From Druceiella hillmani (lineage: Eukaryota; Arthropoda; Insecta; Lepidoptera; Hepialidae), in contig JAYKKI010000074.1 in the NCBI GenBank assembly GCA_039881145.1, forward strand, positions 9,340,501 to 9,404,500: 64,000 nt of DNA, given 5' to 3'. Below the pieces are notes generated by a model, which saw only the letters and a program-made list of their open reading frames with translations, was not told where the DNA came from and did not search any database. The position numbers were made by a program, and so were the translations under genes. Of this stretch, positions 49,443 to 60,720 are shown piece by piece. Position 1 is the stretch's first letter, and every line of letters begins with the position of its first letter.

Positions 49443-50132
49443 TTGTTTGGCGCTGCGGAACTTTTCGTGAGCGGTTTTCGTGTGGACTTGGCCGGTTTTT
49501 TCCTAAATGTTTTCAAAGTACAGGCCGGCCAATTTTTTGTAAGCATAGATATCTTCATGAATACTTATACTGAAATCAGGCACGCAGGCATCGAACAGAC
49601 GACTCAAGGTAATTTTTATTGGAAGAATGTCTTATTGTCGTATTGTTTGAGGGTCGGGTATGCCTGTAAAATCACCTGTCCTTTTCAGAACGATTTTTTT
49701 TATTTGATTATTAACCGATGTAGGTCTGTATACGCAGCAACAACTTCAAACGAAGTACGGAACTCCCGAGTTGCGGACGATACTCACACTTGGTCAGTTT
49801 TTTCAATAAATTTTCATTGGCTTTCAACACTTCCAATATCTCTATCCGCACGATACACAAACTTTAATAAAATAATATATTCGTTATGTTATCTACTCGT
49901 ACTTACATCGGGCATTCTATTTGATATTTTAAATATATTTCTTGTTTTGCTTGTTTACTTGTGTTTTTATTGTTTCCGTCTTCATGTCTCATCTATTTCA
50001 CTAATCCGCATGAAATATACACATATAACTTGTGCCATGGAAATGAACATAGGTTTACCTATGTTATACTTGCACCAAAATATTATATTTTTTGACAATT
50101 TAATAATTATCTTGTTATGGATAAGAGAATAA
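49443..50132 (+). CDS. Unusually long open frame, 229 codons, unsupported
   Basis: The longest open frame of the window. It opens with TTG at the edge of repeat R2; the first internal ATG is at about 49557. The first half has mixed composition (VSGFRVDLAGFFLNVFKVQA, then NEVRNSRVADDTHTWS). The second half is very hydrophobic with two possible membrane segments (LCYLLVLTSGILFDILNIFL and the following VLLVYLCFYCF). T-rich sequence easily yields such hydrophobic frames by chance. No family is recognised, no promoter or splice signal was identified, and I rate a real protein as unlikely but possible. Confidence 0.2.
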   Translation: MFGAAELFVSGFRVDLAGFFLNVFKVQAGQFFVSIDIFMNTYTEIRHAGIEQTTQGNFYWKNVLLSYCLRVGYACKITCPFQNDFFYLIINRCRSVYAATTSNEVRNSRVADDTHTWSVFSINFHWLSTLPISLSARYTNFNKIIYSLCYLLVLTSGILFDILNIFLVLLVYLCFYCFRLHVSSISLIRMKYTHITCAMEMNIGLPMLYLHQNIIFFDNLIIILLWIRE

Positions 50133-50281
50133 ATGATAACATAAAAGCTTAAGCACATGTATGTAATAATACATTAGAGGAATATGTCAGTCTACCGCTA
50201 CCGTCTATAGGGCATATTTTTTTTCTTTATACACCATTATTTTATTCTGTAATGTTCAAACTACTCACCTATTTTGAATGC

Positions 50282-50380
50282 TAAAATTAAATGTACGAGC
50301 GCCTTACGCGGAAGGAGTTATGCTTCCGGCGCAGCTTAGCTGCGGCGTAGATAAGATAGCTTTGCGTAAGCCATTAAATT
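50282..50380. other. Possible three-way-junction secondary structure
   Basis: Nested inverted repeats: CTTACGC at 50303-50309 pairs with GCGTAAG at 50364-50370, enclosing hairpin CGGAAG/CTTCCG (50309-50314 with 50323-50328, sharing base 50309 with the outer stem) and hairpin CGCAGCT/AGCTGCG (50330-50336 with 50338-50344). The stretch is a GC-rich island. It may be the end of a transposable element or a structured RNA; no homologous copy in this window. Confidence 0.4.
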
Positions 50381-51115
50381 GGTCCCCCAAAGCTTTCACT
50401 TTGATTTACGAATCGTTTATTTTGTCTACGACTTTGTAAAGAGATTAAAGTTTGTGTTTTTTCACGGCGCGTCGCGGCTGAAGGTTTTGTTTATCTCAAT
50501 TTATCTTTGCTTATTCTCGATTGTGCAGCGAGTTATATTGAATAATAGCCACGGTACGTACGTGCAGGGAGAAAGAGACCCAATTGTTATTTTTAAATCA
50601 ACCATTACTTTCCTACGAAATTTTTTCACGGCATCCGTTTAACTTTGTGCATAAACATTTTGAAAGGATTTTTTTTTCTCTCACGTGTATCTATGAATAA
50701 ATTAGGTGTTCGTTTAGCTATACGGAGGTAGAGGGCTTCTACGAAACCGTTATTTCATATTTGTGTGATTAATAACAAATGCTGTTTCGTCGCATCTTCC
50801 TAACGGCATTAAAAAGGCCCAGTAGTAATATAATAATTTAACCATTTTAGTGCGACGGTTTTTTACTCATATATACTTAAAAATGCCAAATAAATCTTTT
50901 GTTTTTGATGTCATTTACCCTTACCTCGAAAAAAACTGTATCTCTTCCAAAAATTATCAATTTGAATAATTTTTTCTGTGTTTTCTTAATAAAAACTTGA
51001 ACAAGGATAATAAAATACTAAGAAAATTATAGAAATATATATTGTAAACAAAAATTATAACAAAAACTGAAATCAAGGTCACATCGTCATTTTCGCAGTC
51101 CGGTACAGCAAAAAC
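50381..51115. other. Interval without recognised gene
   Basis: An 87-codon plus-strand frame (50379-50642) includes a GC-richer patch (ACGGCGCGTCGCGGCTG, about 50464) but has no recognised domain. The remainder is AT-rich. Confidence 0.4.
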
Positions 51116-51170
51116 TAGTGACGATAACAATTATTTTGCCGTATCAGCAAAATAATTGTTATTGTCACTA
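51116..51170. other. Near-perfect 24-bp snap-back hairpin
   Basis: 51116-51139 pairs with 51147-51170 with one mismatch; loop CGTATCA (7 nt). The right arm reads GCAAAATAATTGTTATTGTC. Size is in the range of a microRNA precursor stem, although it lacks an obvious lower stem. A small foldback transposon remnant is equally possible. It lies 23 bp from a long TA tract. Confidence 0.55.
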
Positions 51171-51191
51171 TCACTCAAAATTTGCATTATT

Positions 51192-51192
<1 letters not shown>

Positions 51193-51273
<81 letters not shown>
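51193..51273. repeat. (TA)n microsatellite
   Basis: TA run with one TTTATA interruption near 51224. Confidence 0.98.
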
Positions 51274-51277
<4 letters not shown>

Positions 51278-52671
51278 ACAATATCAGATATATAGTGACT
51301 TTTTCATACTAATTTGTAGACTTTCTAGAACATTATGGTAATAGTCACAGCATATAAAGCATGTTGATCTATTAGCAAGAAATAGTCTATAAAAATAGTC
51401 TAGTATAATAAATATTAAAAGTAAAAAGTTTTTTTGTTAATTTATAAAAATTGTGTGCTATTAATATGTTTTAACCTCTTAGGTGCGTGTCGAAATAGAA
51501 CAAATCAGGGTTACTAACCGATAAAAAAATATTATAATCAGAAGAAAAACCTGTTTCTGGTTTTTTATTCATTGATGATTAAATTAGATTATTACACGTC
51601 ACTTTTCACCTTAAAATTTTGCTACTTATTTACTTCGCTTTAGCATTATCCCATATTTTAAGAGAGACCCGCTCTCTCACCGGAGTGCTTGGTTTTATAC
51701 GAAGCCACTACCATATGACCTTCACAACCCTTAGGGTACCCAAAGGTTTTCGGATTAATTGTAATAACTATTATCTAATAACAACAACATGGTTCAATGA
51801 CAACCAATTTTGTCTCCCAAAGTACAGGCTTAACGTGTCTGGCCAAGCAAGTGTCTTTCGGATGAGCTCATGACGAGATTATTACAGTGATGGTCGCCCG
51901 TTCAATCACCTACAAATGTGCGTGTACCTTAATCTCATTAAATGAGTAAAATCGACGGACACACCTAGACCCAAAGCCTCTCTGTTATTACGCTAAAAAG
52001 ACTTAACAATTGAGAAATGATGGAACCGCGGTTTCATTTTGAATGCCCTGTCGAATTATTCCTAACTGGGAGCTGCGAAAAATTGTTTACTCAAATCATA
52101 TATTTTTGTAGGTTAAGTTACTCTAATTGAGATTTTTATTTGAACATAGGTTTAAAACTGCCAATATTTTGTGAGGATTAAACATAATAAATTCGTAACA
52201 GTTTCTCGTTTTACAAGAAAATCAAGGAAATGATGAAAATACGTAATTAGTATCAATAGATTTAAGTCAGCCCGCACATAGTTAAAACATTAACTAATCG
52301 AATCAATACTTCAAATGAACACAAAAGATTTGTTCTTTCCAAAATTATTCATTTATCTTCAACTAAGGGAAATATACTGTGAAGCTTTAGCTTACACTTT
52401 CAACAAAGCGACAGTTTCTAAAAATATTTGATCGTTTTATATATTTTATTTAAAAATATTTTAATGATTTTAAGTATGGAGACATTGGACCTTCGTTTTT
52501 AAAATAGCAATATCTTTAGTAAAACATAATGTGAAAAGTTTATATTCGATTTTAAATCACGGTAGCAACCCAAAAAAATTAAAAAATCCCAAACTGTGAA
52601 AAAATTAATATATGTGTGCATGAAACAAGATGGCAAACTAGGCAACGTCTACGTTTATTACTCTAAAACTA
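51274..52671. other. Interval without recognised gene
   Basis: A GC-richer patch at 51650-51740 (GAGAGACCCGCTCTCTCACCGG) includes the small palindrome-like GAGAGACCCGCTCTCTC. Another mixed patch is at 51860-52080. Neither is identified. Confidence 0.4.
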
Positions 52672-52719
52672 ATGAATGAATTTTCATAAAATTTCATAAT
52701 TTTATGAAAATTCATTCAT
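52672..52719. other. Perfect 22-bp inverted repeat with 4-nt loop
   Basis: 52672-52693 is the exact reverse complement of 52698-52719, separated by TCAT. The sequence is AT-rich (left arm ATGAATGAATTTTCATAAAA and on). A perfect match of this length in otherwise diverged DNA suggests recent formation or constraint. Confidence 0.7.
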
Positions 52720-53989
52720 AATATCTAAAAGAGAAATTATTAATATTATTACACAATAAATCCACCATTACTGTTTTAATAAACACATTGTTGATTAACA
52801 CCGAAACCTGTTTTTTTAATACAAATTTAAAAAAATAATCGAGCAAATGAAATATGGAACTTTTTATAATTATCGTTAGAAGAATTAAGAGAATAATTTT
52901 TTTAAGTATTCTACGTAAGAAAATTCTATTTATATTATCGAAAATTTCTATGAAAAAAATGTATCCGTGAAATTACCGAAATTAAAATTATAAAAAAACA
53001 GCGTTATTAAGAGTTTACCTAAAGTTTATTGGAAAACGACATCACTGATTCTAAATCCCATAGTTTCTGAGAAACGCACGCAATCATCACGTGCATGAAA
53101 AATATAGGATAATAATTTCATGTAACCAGGCAAATAGTTACATGTTTAAAAATATTATGAATAGTGGTAAACAATTTAATGGAAATGTTATGTATTTTAA
53201 ATATTTTTCTATGACTAAATAAGTAAGCAAGTCCATTATTACTAATTATACTCGTACTTGACAGATTTTATTATAATTATGTATTGGCTAACATGGATGG
53301 TATATCGAATACTTCGAATAATTGACGCAACCACAGACAGTTATACGTATATTATATCAATATCACGCTGGAATTATGAAAAAAACTATACCTTTTATCA
53401 ATATATTCATACTCTATTAGGACCAGCACATAAACCTTACTTCGTACAAATAACATCTATTATTAAAAAATAGTAGAAATAATAAATAACTAATATTAAA
53501 TTTAGATTGTAATTATTGAATGTCATTTTGGACTTTTAAGAAATATTTTAGCGTGTATTTTTACTAACATATTTTACCTTTGTAAAAGTTGTCTTTTTTA
53601 TCCAGTAATATTTCTCAATTAATGATAACAATTTAAAATTATATTTTAAAGTTTAAATCTACAAATAATATTTGTCTTAACTCAAGATATTCAACAGAAA
53701 ATATTTATAAACTTCCGTTTTAATTTTTTAAAAACATGGAATGAATACTAACATTAATCGTTTTAGCTAGAGGGAATGTCACACCCATTGGTGCGCCCGA
53801 TCAAATGCAGACGCAGAATATTTAATACATATTTCCGGTAACTAAAACTTGCTCTTGAATGTTTTCGCAGTTCGTAATTAAAAATTGGTGAAATGTTGTT
53901 ATTACTTAATAATAAAGGGTTTTAGAAAGGCCAGTATTTTATATAATCTTCGATACCTTTTGAATGAATAATATAAGTACAATTTACTT
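52720..53989. other. AT-rich interval without recognised content
   Basis: No gene, RNA or repeat family recognised. Confidence 0.5.
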
Positions 53990-54149
53990 TGATTTTTATG
54001 GTTCGGAACACCAAAAGGGAATAAAACCCTTATGGAAGCGTACATGTGTTCGTCCATATGTTTCTAAAGCAGCCGTCATTCTGTACACGGTCGTATTTCT
54101 AAGAAATTATTAAAGCACTTAACGCTAAAAATATTATAAGTAATATACC

Positions 54150-55970
54150 ATTTAAACTACTTGCAGCAACATATAACTATCCATGGGAAAACGCTGGACG
54201 TCGCAATAATACAGCAATTTTATCAAAAGTCTGAACTTGCGATTTGTTTATGGTCATTGCAAATGCAAGTATTACGGGGAACTGTATTCTTTGAAATTGA
54301 AATGAAAGTATTGTCCCAGAAAATGTTAAATTATCTCTTGGAATAAAAATTATTTTATTAATAGGAGTGTCCGTTAATACTTTACAGTCAATTATACTGC
54401 AATGCAAGCGTTTCGCTCCCATTTATGTTGCATTAATTAAAGCTTGTGCAGTATCTAAGTTGCGAATGAAGATAACTATAGAATTCAAATCATCAATAAT
54501 TAACTATACTGTCATTAATAATAATCATCATTTGTTGGTGCTAAAATAACTGTTTTAAGAATTTGGGTCTCGTACAAAATAGTTTCACGAATATTGCCAT
54601 AAATGTCGTGAATCATGTCATCAATATTCCCAATAATTTGCGATGGCAATTCTATTATACCTTCACCTAACTCAGAATAATTTCTTACTTCACTGTTCCC
54701 GAGTTTATTAATAAATTGTACAAATTCTATGTCGTTTGGTGTGGCTCTCATATTTTGGGTTAAACTAATATGATGAAATTAATTAAATTGATTCCATCTA
54801 ACTACTTAATTTTCAATCAAAGTAGAGTTGAAAGCAATTTCCACACCATCAAATGTTTTACCTCCAAATGGTTTATTTTTTTTTATTAGATCGTTTGCTA
54901 AACCCGTGAAAAATTAATCTATAATTTTAAGTACATGTTTTGGACACAGAGCTATTCAATCTATCAAAATCAATACTACTGAATTATTATAACGTTACTT
55001 AGAATTATTTGATGCAATATTTGAAACTGAATTCTGTAATACTGGAATCTGCAATTTGAACGTATTATGTATTGTTATATTACCAATCAATAGTGTTGCA
55101 GCAACACCACTGAAAGTAGTGACACTACAATGAAAGTTCAACGAATTTTATTTTTGTATGACAGCGGCTTGAACAAATCTTTTACCGCAAACCGCATATG
55201 CAGTTAAACAGAAAACATTCGATTCTGTATCATGATGTTACAATTCGCGTATAACACGATCAATAAAATTTGTTGATTCAACATTTGCACTTGTATAAAA
55301 CTGTTGAAACAATCTTTCTTCTACTACTATATCAATCGCATTATCTGTATGATTCACTGGCAATACGGTCTAAACTGGTAGACCAAATGATTCACAATTT
55401 TAATTGTGAACAATTAAAATATCTTCAATTTCTAAAACAGCACAATTTAGTACCGTATTAATGACATATTTCCTTGCAATATCTTCACTTAAATATATTT
55501 TAATTTCATTCCATAATAATAATGCCTCAGTTGGCATATTTAATGAGCATATTATTGCGAATAATTCTCTCAAACACTGATTCCATTCATTGTCTTCGGA
55601 AGCTATACCTCTTCCATGGCATGCTTCTGCAAATATATTTTCAACAATATCCTAATATATTTTAAAGTCTTCAAAGTACTTTGGACCGTAACTATACAAT
55701 AAAAAAAAATTTAAATGAAATATTTCTATATCTTTAGGAGATACTATATACATGCGCGAAATTGTTTTATCTCCAGCACGTGGTCGTATTTTCCAATTTT
55801 TCTCCTATCATGACATACATAATGAACAGGAATTCCACTATAAAGATATTGATGAGCATTTGTATCTACTCTATTTAGTTCCAAAAATGCTACTAACTTA
55901 GTATTTCCAATGTTATGAACTGCATTTTTTTCTTGCCCTGGTCTAAATATAACATTTTGTCTATTTGGCA
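54150..55970 (-). pseudogene. Helitron PIF1-like helicase, degenerate
   Basis: C-terminal half of the Helitron RepHel protein, an SF1 helicase that unwinds donor DNA during rolling-circle transposition. Recognisable pieces in order on the minus strand: TNAHQYLYSGIPVHYVCHDR (about 55870-55810), EDNEWNQCLRELF and ALLLWNEIKIYLSEDIARKY (55600-55470), a ruined Walker A region reading AVCGKRFVQAA (about 55200) where GxGKT is expected, MRATPNDIEFVQFINKLGNS and ILAPTNDDYY (54751-54515), and FPVILAFAMTINKSQVQTFD with RRPAFSHG (54310-54177). Frames change repeatedly and stops occur (for example directly after SHG), so no helicase can be made. The loss of the Walker A motif independently argues inactivity. 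Confidence 0.9.
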
Positions 55971-56154
55971 ATGTATATGTAATCTATAAATTGTATGAGA
56001 CTGATAGTGCATTTCATATTCAAATATACGCCATACAGTATCAGTAAATCCTATATTACTTTCACTTACAAAATGTCTAACTTCATCAATTGAAACATTT
56101 GCATTCGATCATTAGCGTCATTCAATTCAATACTCGTACTATCATATCCTTCAT

Positions 56155-56196
<42 letters not shown>

Positions 56197-57822
56197 TATG
56201 CTTCTAACAGTAGTACAAACTTCAAGGTTTATGTGACAGTTAAATTTTGTAAGAAGATTCGGTTTATGAGGAACAACATATTTTTGTTAAAAGTTTCATC
56301 TCAAACATCTACGATTCGATGATTATCACGTCTCATGTAAAACGAATAACCGTTCACTATTTCAAGTGTTCACAAAATTCTTTAGGAAAATCCTTTGAAT
56401 ATTTTCCATCTCTCATACAAACCGCGTTTGTATTTAACAAACCACGTGAACCATGTATCATATGCTTTTTAACGTATTCATAAAACATTGGATGAGTTTG
56501 TCTATTGGGAATTTTACAAAACAAAATCTTGTCAATATCTTCAATTGTAACCGATTTTTTTTCATTTTGGGTTTATAAATTATAACATGTGCATGTGGTA
56601 AACCACATTTTTGGAATTCTTTTGTAGAAATTAATGCAACAACTTTACGAAATATTTCTTTTGTAATTATGTATCTCAATAATTCTTTTAATTTAGATTT
56701 GAAAACTCGAACAATTATATCAAGCTTTAAATTCGAAGCATCATTACTATGAATGTTATTTACAATTACAGGCCATTTACTAACGATGACGTGTGAGTTA
56801 CTGACATGTAACCCACACGTCATCGTTATGAATAAATTTGGTTTACCATAATGCTAAACTATACACATAGCATCGAAATGGATTTGGTACACGTTACATG
56901 GTAAGCCAACAAGTGATGATGGAAGAACAATTCGACGTCCAACATATGAGACATCCACATTTAAATTAAAATTTGAATTAAAATAATCAATGACGTTGTT
57001 ATATAATTCAGATCTTAAATTTGTTTGATTTTGTTTAATGAAATGCAAACGTGAGCCCTCGGTACAAACAAACCCATCAACTATCCACTGCAAAAAGAAT
57101 TTTTAACAGCAAGTCGATGTGCAACATACCGCAGCATTATATTTCTCGGCACAACATCATTAGATGTACTTGCTATGTCATGAATTATGTTATAATGCCA
57201 TCCAGTATCACCATTAGGGAATAAAAAAGGATACGCAAAAAGATCTAATGAACTATCTAAAATAAGAATATTACGGACGGTAGAATTCAATTTATTAAAT
57301 GCAACAATATTTCTTTCAAAAGTTGGTTCTCCATCTGTAGTACTAAAAATGGCAACAACATAAGTTTGTATAGCATCATTAAATCTTTTAGTATATAAAT
57401 CCCTGTTCACCTTAATAATCATAAACACCTCTTTATAAATGTTAACAACTCTATTGCAAAATCCATGCGTCGATTTGGATTTACTCTATCTAATAAGATT
57501 GCAATGTCCCGCATTAATTGATTATCACAACGTATATTTGAATTCTCACATAATCTGAAATTAACCGCAGCATCAACATCATAAAAATATAACTGCGCAT
57601 AGCGTGGACTCCTTCCATGGTCAGTTAACAAATTTCCCGCACGATGATAAAACACATCGTGAATTTTGAAATGATAGACTCTTTGCATAGAATTTGTAAC
57701 AATTTTTGCTTCTGAATTAACCATTGCAAATTCTGAGTTGTAGGCACCAATATTTTTAAAAAAGTTCTTTGATTTACATTTCTCAAGAGAGTTATTTGAA
57801 TTATTCTACGACGCCGAGGCAT
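55971..57822 (-). pseudogene. Helitron Rep (HUH nuclease) region, degenerate
   Basis: Starts with ATG at 57822 (MPRRRRIIQITLLRN). Next come FYHRAGNLLTDHGRSPRYAQ and LYFYDVDAA (57645-57550), then NILILDSSLDLFAYPFLFPN with GDTGWHYN (about 57280-57190), and GFVCTEGSRLHFIKQNQ with SYVGRRIVLPSSLVGLP (57075-56900). The HUH motif FQKCGLPHAHVIIYKP is at about 56620-56570, and LLTKFNCHINLEVCTTVRS (about 56265-56205) leads to the tyrosine motif position. That position is occupied by a (TA)17 tract. Downstream, DEVRHFVSE and TDTVWRIFEYEMHYQSHTIY are intact. Several frameshifts join these pieces. Confidence 0.92.
56159..56192. repeat. (AT)17 microsatellite inside the Helitron Rep tyrosine motif
   Basis: The tract separates VRSII from VHEGYDSTSIEL, the place where Helitron Rep normally has its YxxxY-type KYxYKYVYKG catalytic motif (recalled from the family). 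On the minus strand it reads Ile-Tyr repeats and leaves the downstream part out of frame. Confidence 0.85.
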
Positions 57823-57830
57823 ATTAAAAA

Positions 57831-59559
57831 GAAAAGCAAATTTCGAGTGTTCAACCGCTTTTTTTCTTGGAAGCGAGAAAATATAAATTACAATTTTGCT
57901 TTAAGTTTTTTCGAGTTTAAATAAAAGAATATACATAAAAAACGAGGTACCTATTCAAACAAATGAGGCATCCGATACGATTATTTTATTAAAAAAAATT
58001 GATTTGGAAAATGCTCTTTGTATGAAGAAATGGTCGTCAATTGACTGTCAAACATCAATTTGATAACCTCACTTTACGCGATTTATTTAGCGCATTTTAC
58101 ATTTTTATTTTTGGGTTTGTTTTTTTTTTAATAATTTGGGTTAATATCTCGTTTTTTACATATTTTTTTTATTGGAAAAAAAAATGGAAAATTTATATCT
58201 TTGCTGAAATACTCTTGTTTTTGCTCTCCATTAAAACTCGTGTGTCTTTCATATCCTTTGTCTTGATTTTCTTCGTTGTAAGATGCATCTTGACTTCGTA
58301 TATATCTAAGAAGCGTGGAGCAGTGGTTTATTCCAAGCACAGTCTTCGATAATTTCTGTTTTGATTTAAAAATAACGGTAAATCATTATATTTTAGAATA
58401 ATTTCGCTCGATATTTAAATTAAAAATAAGTTAAAGTGACGTAATTTTAATTCCATTATTTTTTATAGGTACGTTTTTTGTCCAGATATCTAGATTAAGT
58501 GTCATATAAATTTTTATTATAATTTTTTATAATTAATTTCCTACTTTTACCTCTTCATAAGTATATTTGTTCCTCGATAGGTCGACATGCTCGCTCAAAG
58601 TCTTTTTTAAACAAGGAAATTAAATTGTTATTTTGTTTCAAACGTACACACAAAAAAATATCAACCGTTGTTAATCCTTCCTTTAGGTATAAAACACTTT
58701 ATATTTATGGTGACAATAATGACGCATTAAAACTAATCATTCCGTTATAGTCAACAAGCTTCAATTAAAATACCAATAAAAACTCAATGCTCTTAATTGA
58801 ATAAAAACCGTTATGTTTGGAAAAATCTCTAAACAATAATATTTACTTTTCCTTATCAAAACAAAATAGGTCCTCTTATAAACAACTGCATCACGTAGTG
58901 AGTAACACAACATTGAAATTTGTGTTCGAATTTGTTCACTTTATTCGCCCCTTGGATTTCTCACCTCCCAGCATACGTTCTTTGCATCAGCCGTACCCAG
59001 TCGACCCTAACTTTGATTAAACACATATAATTACAAAGGAAAATTCACTGTTACTATTCCATCTCCCCTTCTGTTGACAAATAGTCTCGTCATTTTAATC
59101 AAACCGAGCAAAATTACAACTGTATAATGCCTTGATTTGCTTTACTATTTACATATTACGACTTTTGTGACGTCTTGTGTTATCAGGAAGCACTGAATCA
59201 TACATTCAAATTGTCTTAAAATTACACTACTATTTACATTTTTGTATATGGATGTGTTGAAGCACATTTTTGTCCAAACCCTGTAATAGGATATATTTTT
59301 TAATATTGTAAGTGAACAATTTATGCTAATATCAAAACAAAACCTGACAGCAAAAGACGTAGAAATAGTGGAAAATAGAAATTGAAATTATTAATTTTCA
59401 AGACCAAATGCCGTTCAATTTCGTTTTTAATATTTTATAGTAACTTTTTATATCTATTTTCTTGTATTTATTGACATTGTTGAATAATCGAGGTCAGTAA
59501 CGTTTTTATTATCTTAATATAACATAAATTGTGTACATACGTAGGGAACGTAACGTAAA
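57831..59559. other. AT-rich interval without recognised gene
   Basis: Likely includes the 5' end of the Helitron just beyond 57830. A T-rich frame at 58041-58352 is an artefact of composition; on the opposite strand 58128-58340 reads a polar, Gln/Glu-rich sequence (RSQDASYNEENQDKGYERHT), which might be an upstream Helitron-associated remnant but is not identifiable. Confidence 0.4.
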
Positions 59560-60540
59560 TATATTTATTACTGAGTTTATAAAACTTAAAATTCTTTTAA
59601 AGTTTCTTAAGTTCATTCGTTTCATTTTTCTTCCTGCGTGTAAAAATAATCAATAAATAGATTCACTGGATGAATTATTATAACTATGTCAATAAATAAA
59701 ATAATCGTAATATACCCCCCCAAGTAAGTACCCATAATGATGATGAAAAACTTTTATATTCTTTTTGCGTGTAAAAATACATAAAAAAAGATTCACTAAA
59801 TGAACTATTATCATTGTGTCAATATTTTAAATTTTGAACAAAGTAATCGTTGTTATATATACCCCATAAATCAATACGAAAAATGATAACTAAAAACGTT
59901 TATATTTATTACGGAGATTATAGAGAGACCTAAGAAAAATATTTTATATTTAATCTCATTTGTTTCATTTTTCTTCTTGCTTATGAAAGTAAGTCACACA
60001 ATGAATGAGAAATATTAACTGAAATAATAAATGTCATTATTTCAGTAAATGAACGAATGGGTAAATTCTTCATGAAATATACACACTAATGGTTACAAAA
60101 CATTATCTCTATTACAGAAATGAACATTTAAATAATTTTTTTCCTATGTGTAAAAATAGGAGACAGAAATATTCAAAAAAGGATATGAAAGGATTAATGT
60201 CATTATGTCAATTACCTAAATAATGGTTAAAGTTACCTCTAAATACAACCAAAAACTAAACTCACTTAATAATATTCATACAACTCTCATATTTATTACA
60301 TATTTAAAGTAGCTTTAAAAAAATTCAACATTTAACCTCATTAGTATCATTTCTCTTGCTGCATATAAAAGTAGACAACAAAATAATTCACTAATGAGTT
60401 AAAACCATCATATCATCATTGTCATGAATTAGTACCATCAGGTTATCATACAACACATTTAAAAACTAAGTTCTCAATATAATAATCACATAATTCTTAT
60501 TGTGGAAAATTGAATATTCTTTTAATATTAAATCTCATTC
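59560..60540 (+). repeat. Degenerate tandem repeat, unit about 180-200 bp
   Basis: Five to six diverged units recur head to tail. The most recognisable part is an ATTCGTTTCATTTTTCTTCCTGC-type stretch followed by GTGTAAAAAT, centred near 59620, 59757, 59963, 60138 and 60347. It is followed each time by AGATTCACTAAATGAAT-type and ATTATGTCAAT-type segments (for example 59660-59695, 59791-59823, 60200-60220, 60384-60425). Spacings vary from about 140 to 210 bp because of indels. No coding content. Confidence 0.6.
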
Positions 60541-60720
60541 ATTGTCCAACAAAGATAGCATTGTATCTATTAAGAAGATTTCCGAATCAATATGGATGGT
60601 GCCAACAATACAATTATGAGTGCGCCGTACGTCAACTACAGAGCAATATGTGATGTCATCCCGTGGGTAACGTGATATCTTTTGTGCTTTTTGCCGAAGA
60701 TAAAAATGTGGGCGAAACAT
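60535..60720 (-). CDS. Hypothetical 61-aa ORF next to the tandem repeat
   Basis: ATG at 60720, MFRPHFYLRQKAQKISRYPR, then DDITYCSVVDVRRTHNCIVG and TIHIDSEIFLIDTMLSLLDN to a stop at 60535. Composition is balanced and unlike the surrounding AT-rich DNA, and the frame abuts the last unit of the tandem repeat. No domain, signal peptide or second copy recognised. Could be a single exon, with GC-richer sequence continuing upstream on this strand to about 60850; or the GC-richer patch could be regulatory. Confidence 0.3.
   Translation of the reverse strand: MFRPHFYLRQKAQKISRYPRDDITYCSVVDVRRTHNCIVGTIHIDSEIFLIDTMLSLLDNE

Larger units (their letters stand above)
53990..57830 (-). mobile_element. Decayed Helitron
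   Basis: A rolling-circle transposon on the minus strand, with Rep N-terminus at 57822 and helicase C-terminus near 54150. A subterminal stretch of the R1 type (54000-54110) follows: TTCGGAACACC, AAACCCTTATGG and GTGTTCGTCC on the plus strand. The diagnostic 5' TC and 3' hairpin with CTRR end were not located with confidence. The element lies between AT-rich flanks and does not visibly capture host exons. Confidence 0.9.

Noticed and set aside
58041..58352. 103-codon hydrophobic plus-strand frame
   Set aside because: Phe/Ile-rich translation of T-rich DNA; no domain, no second copy.
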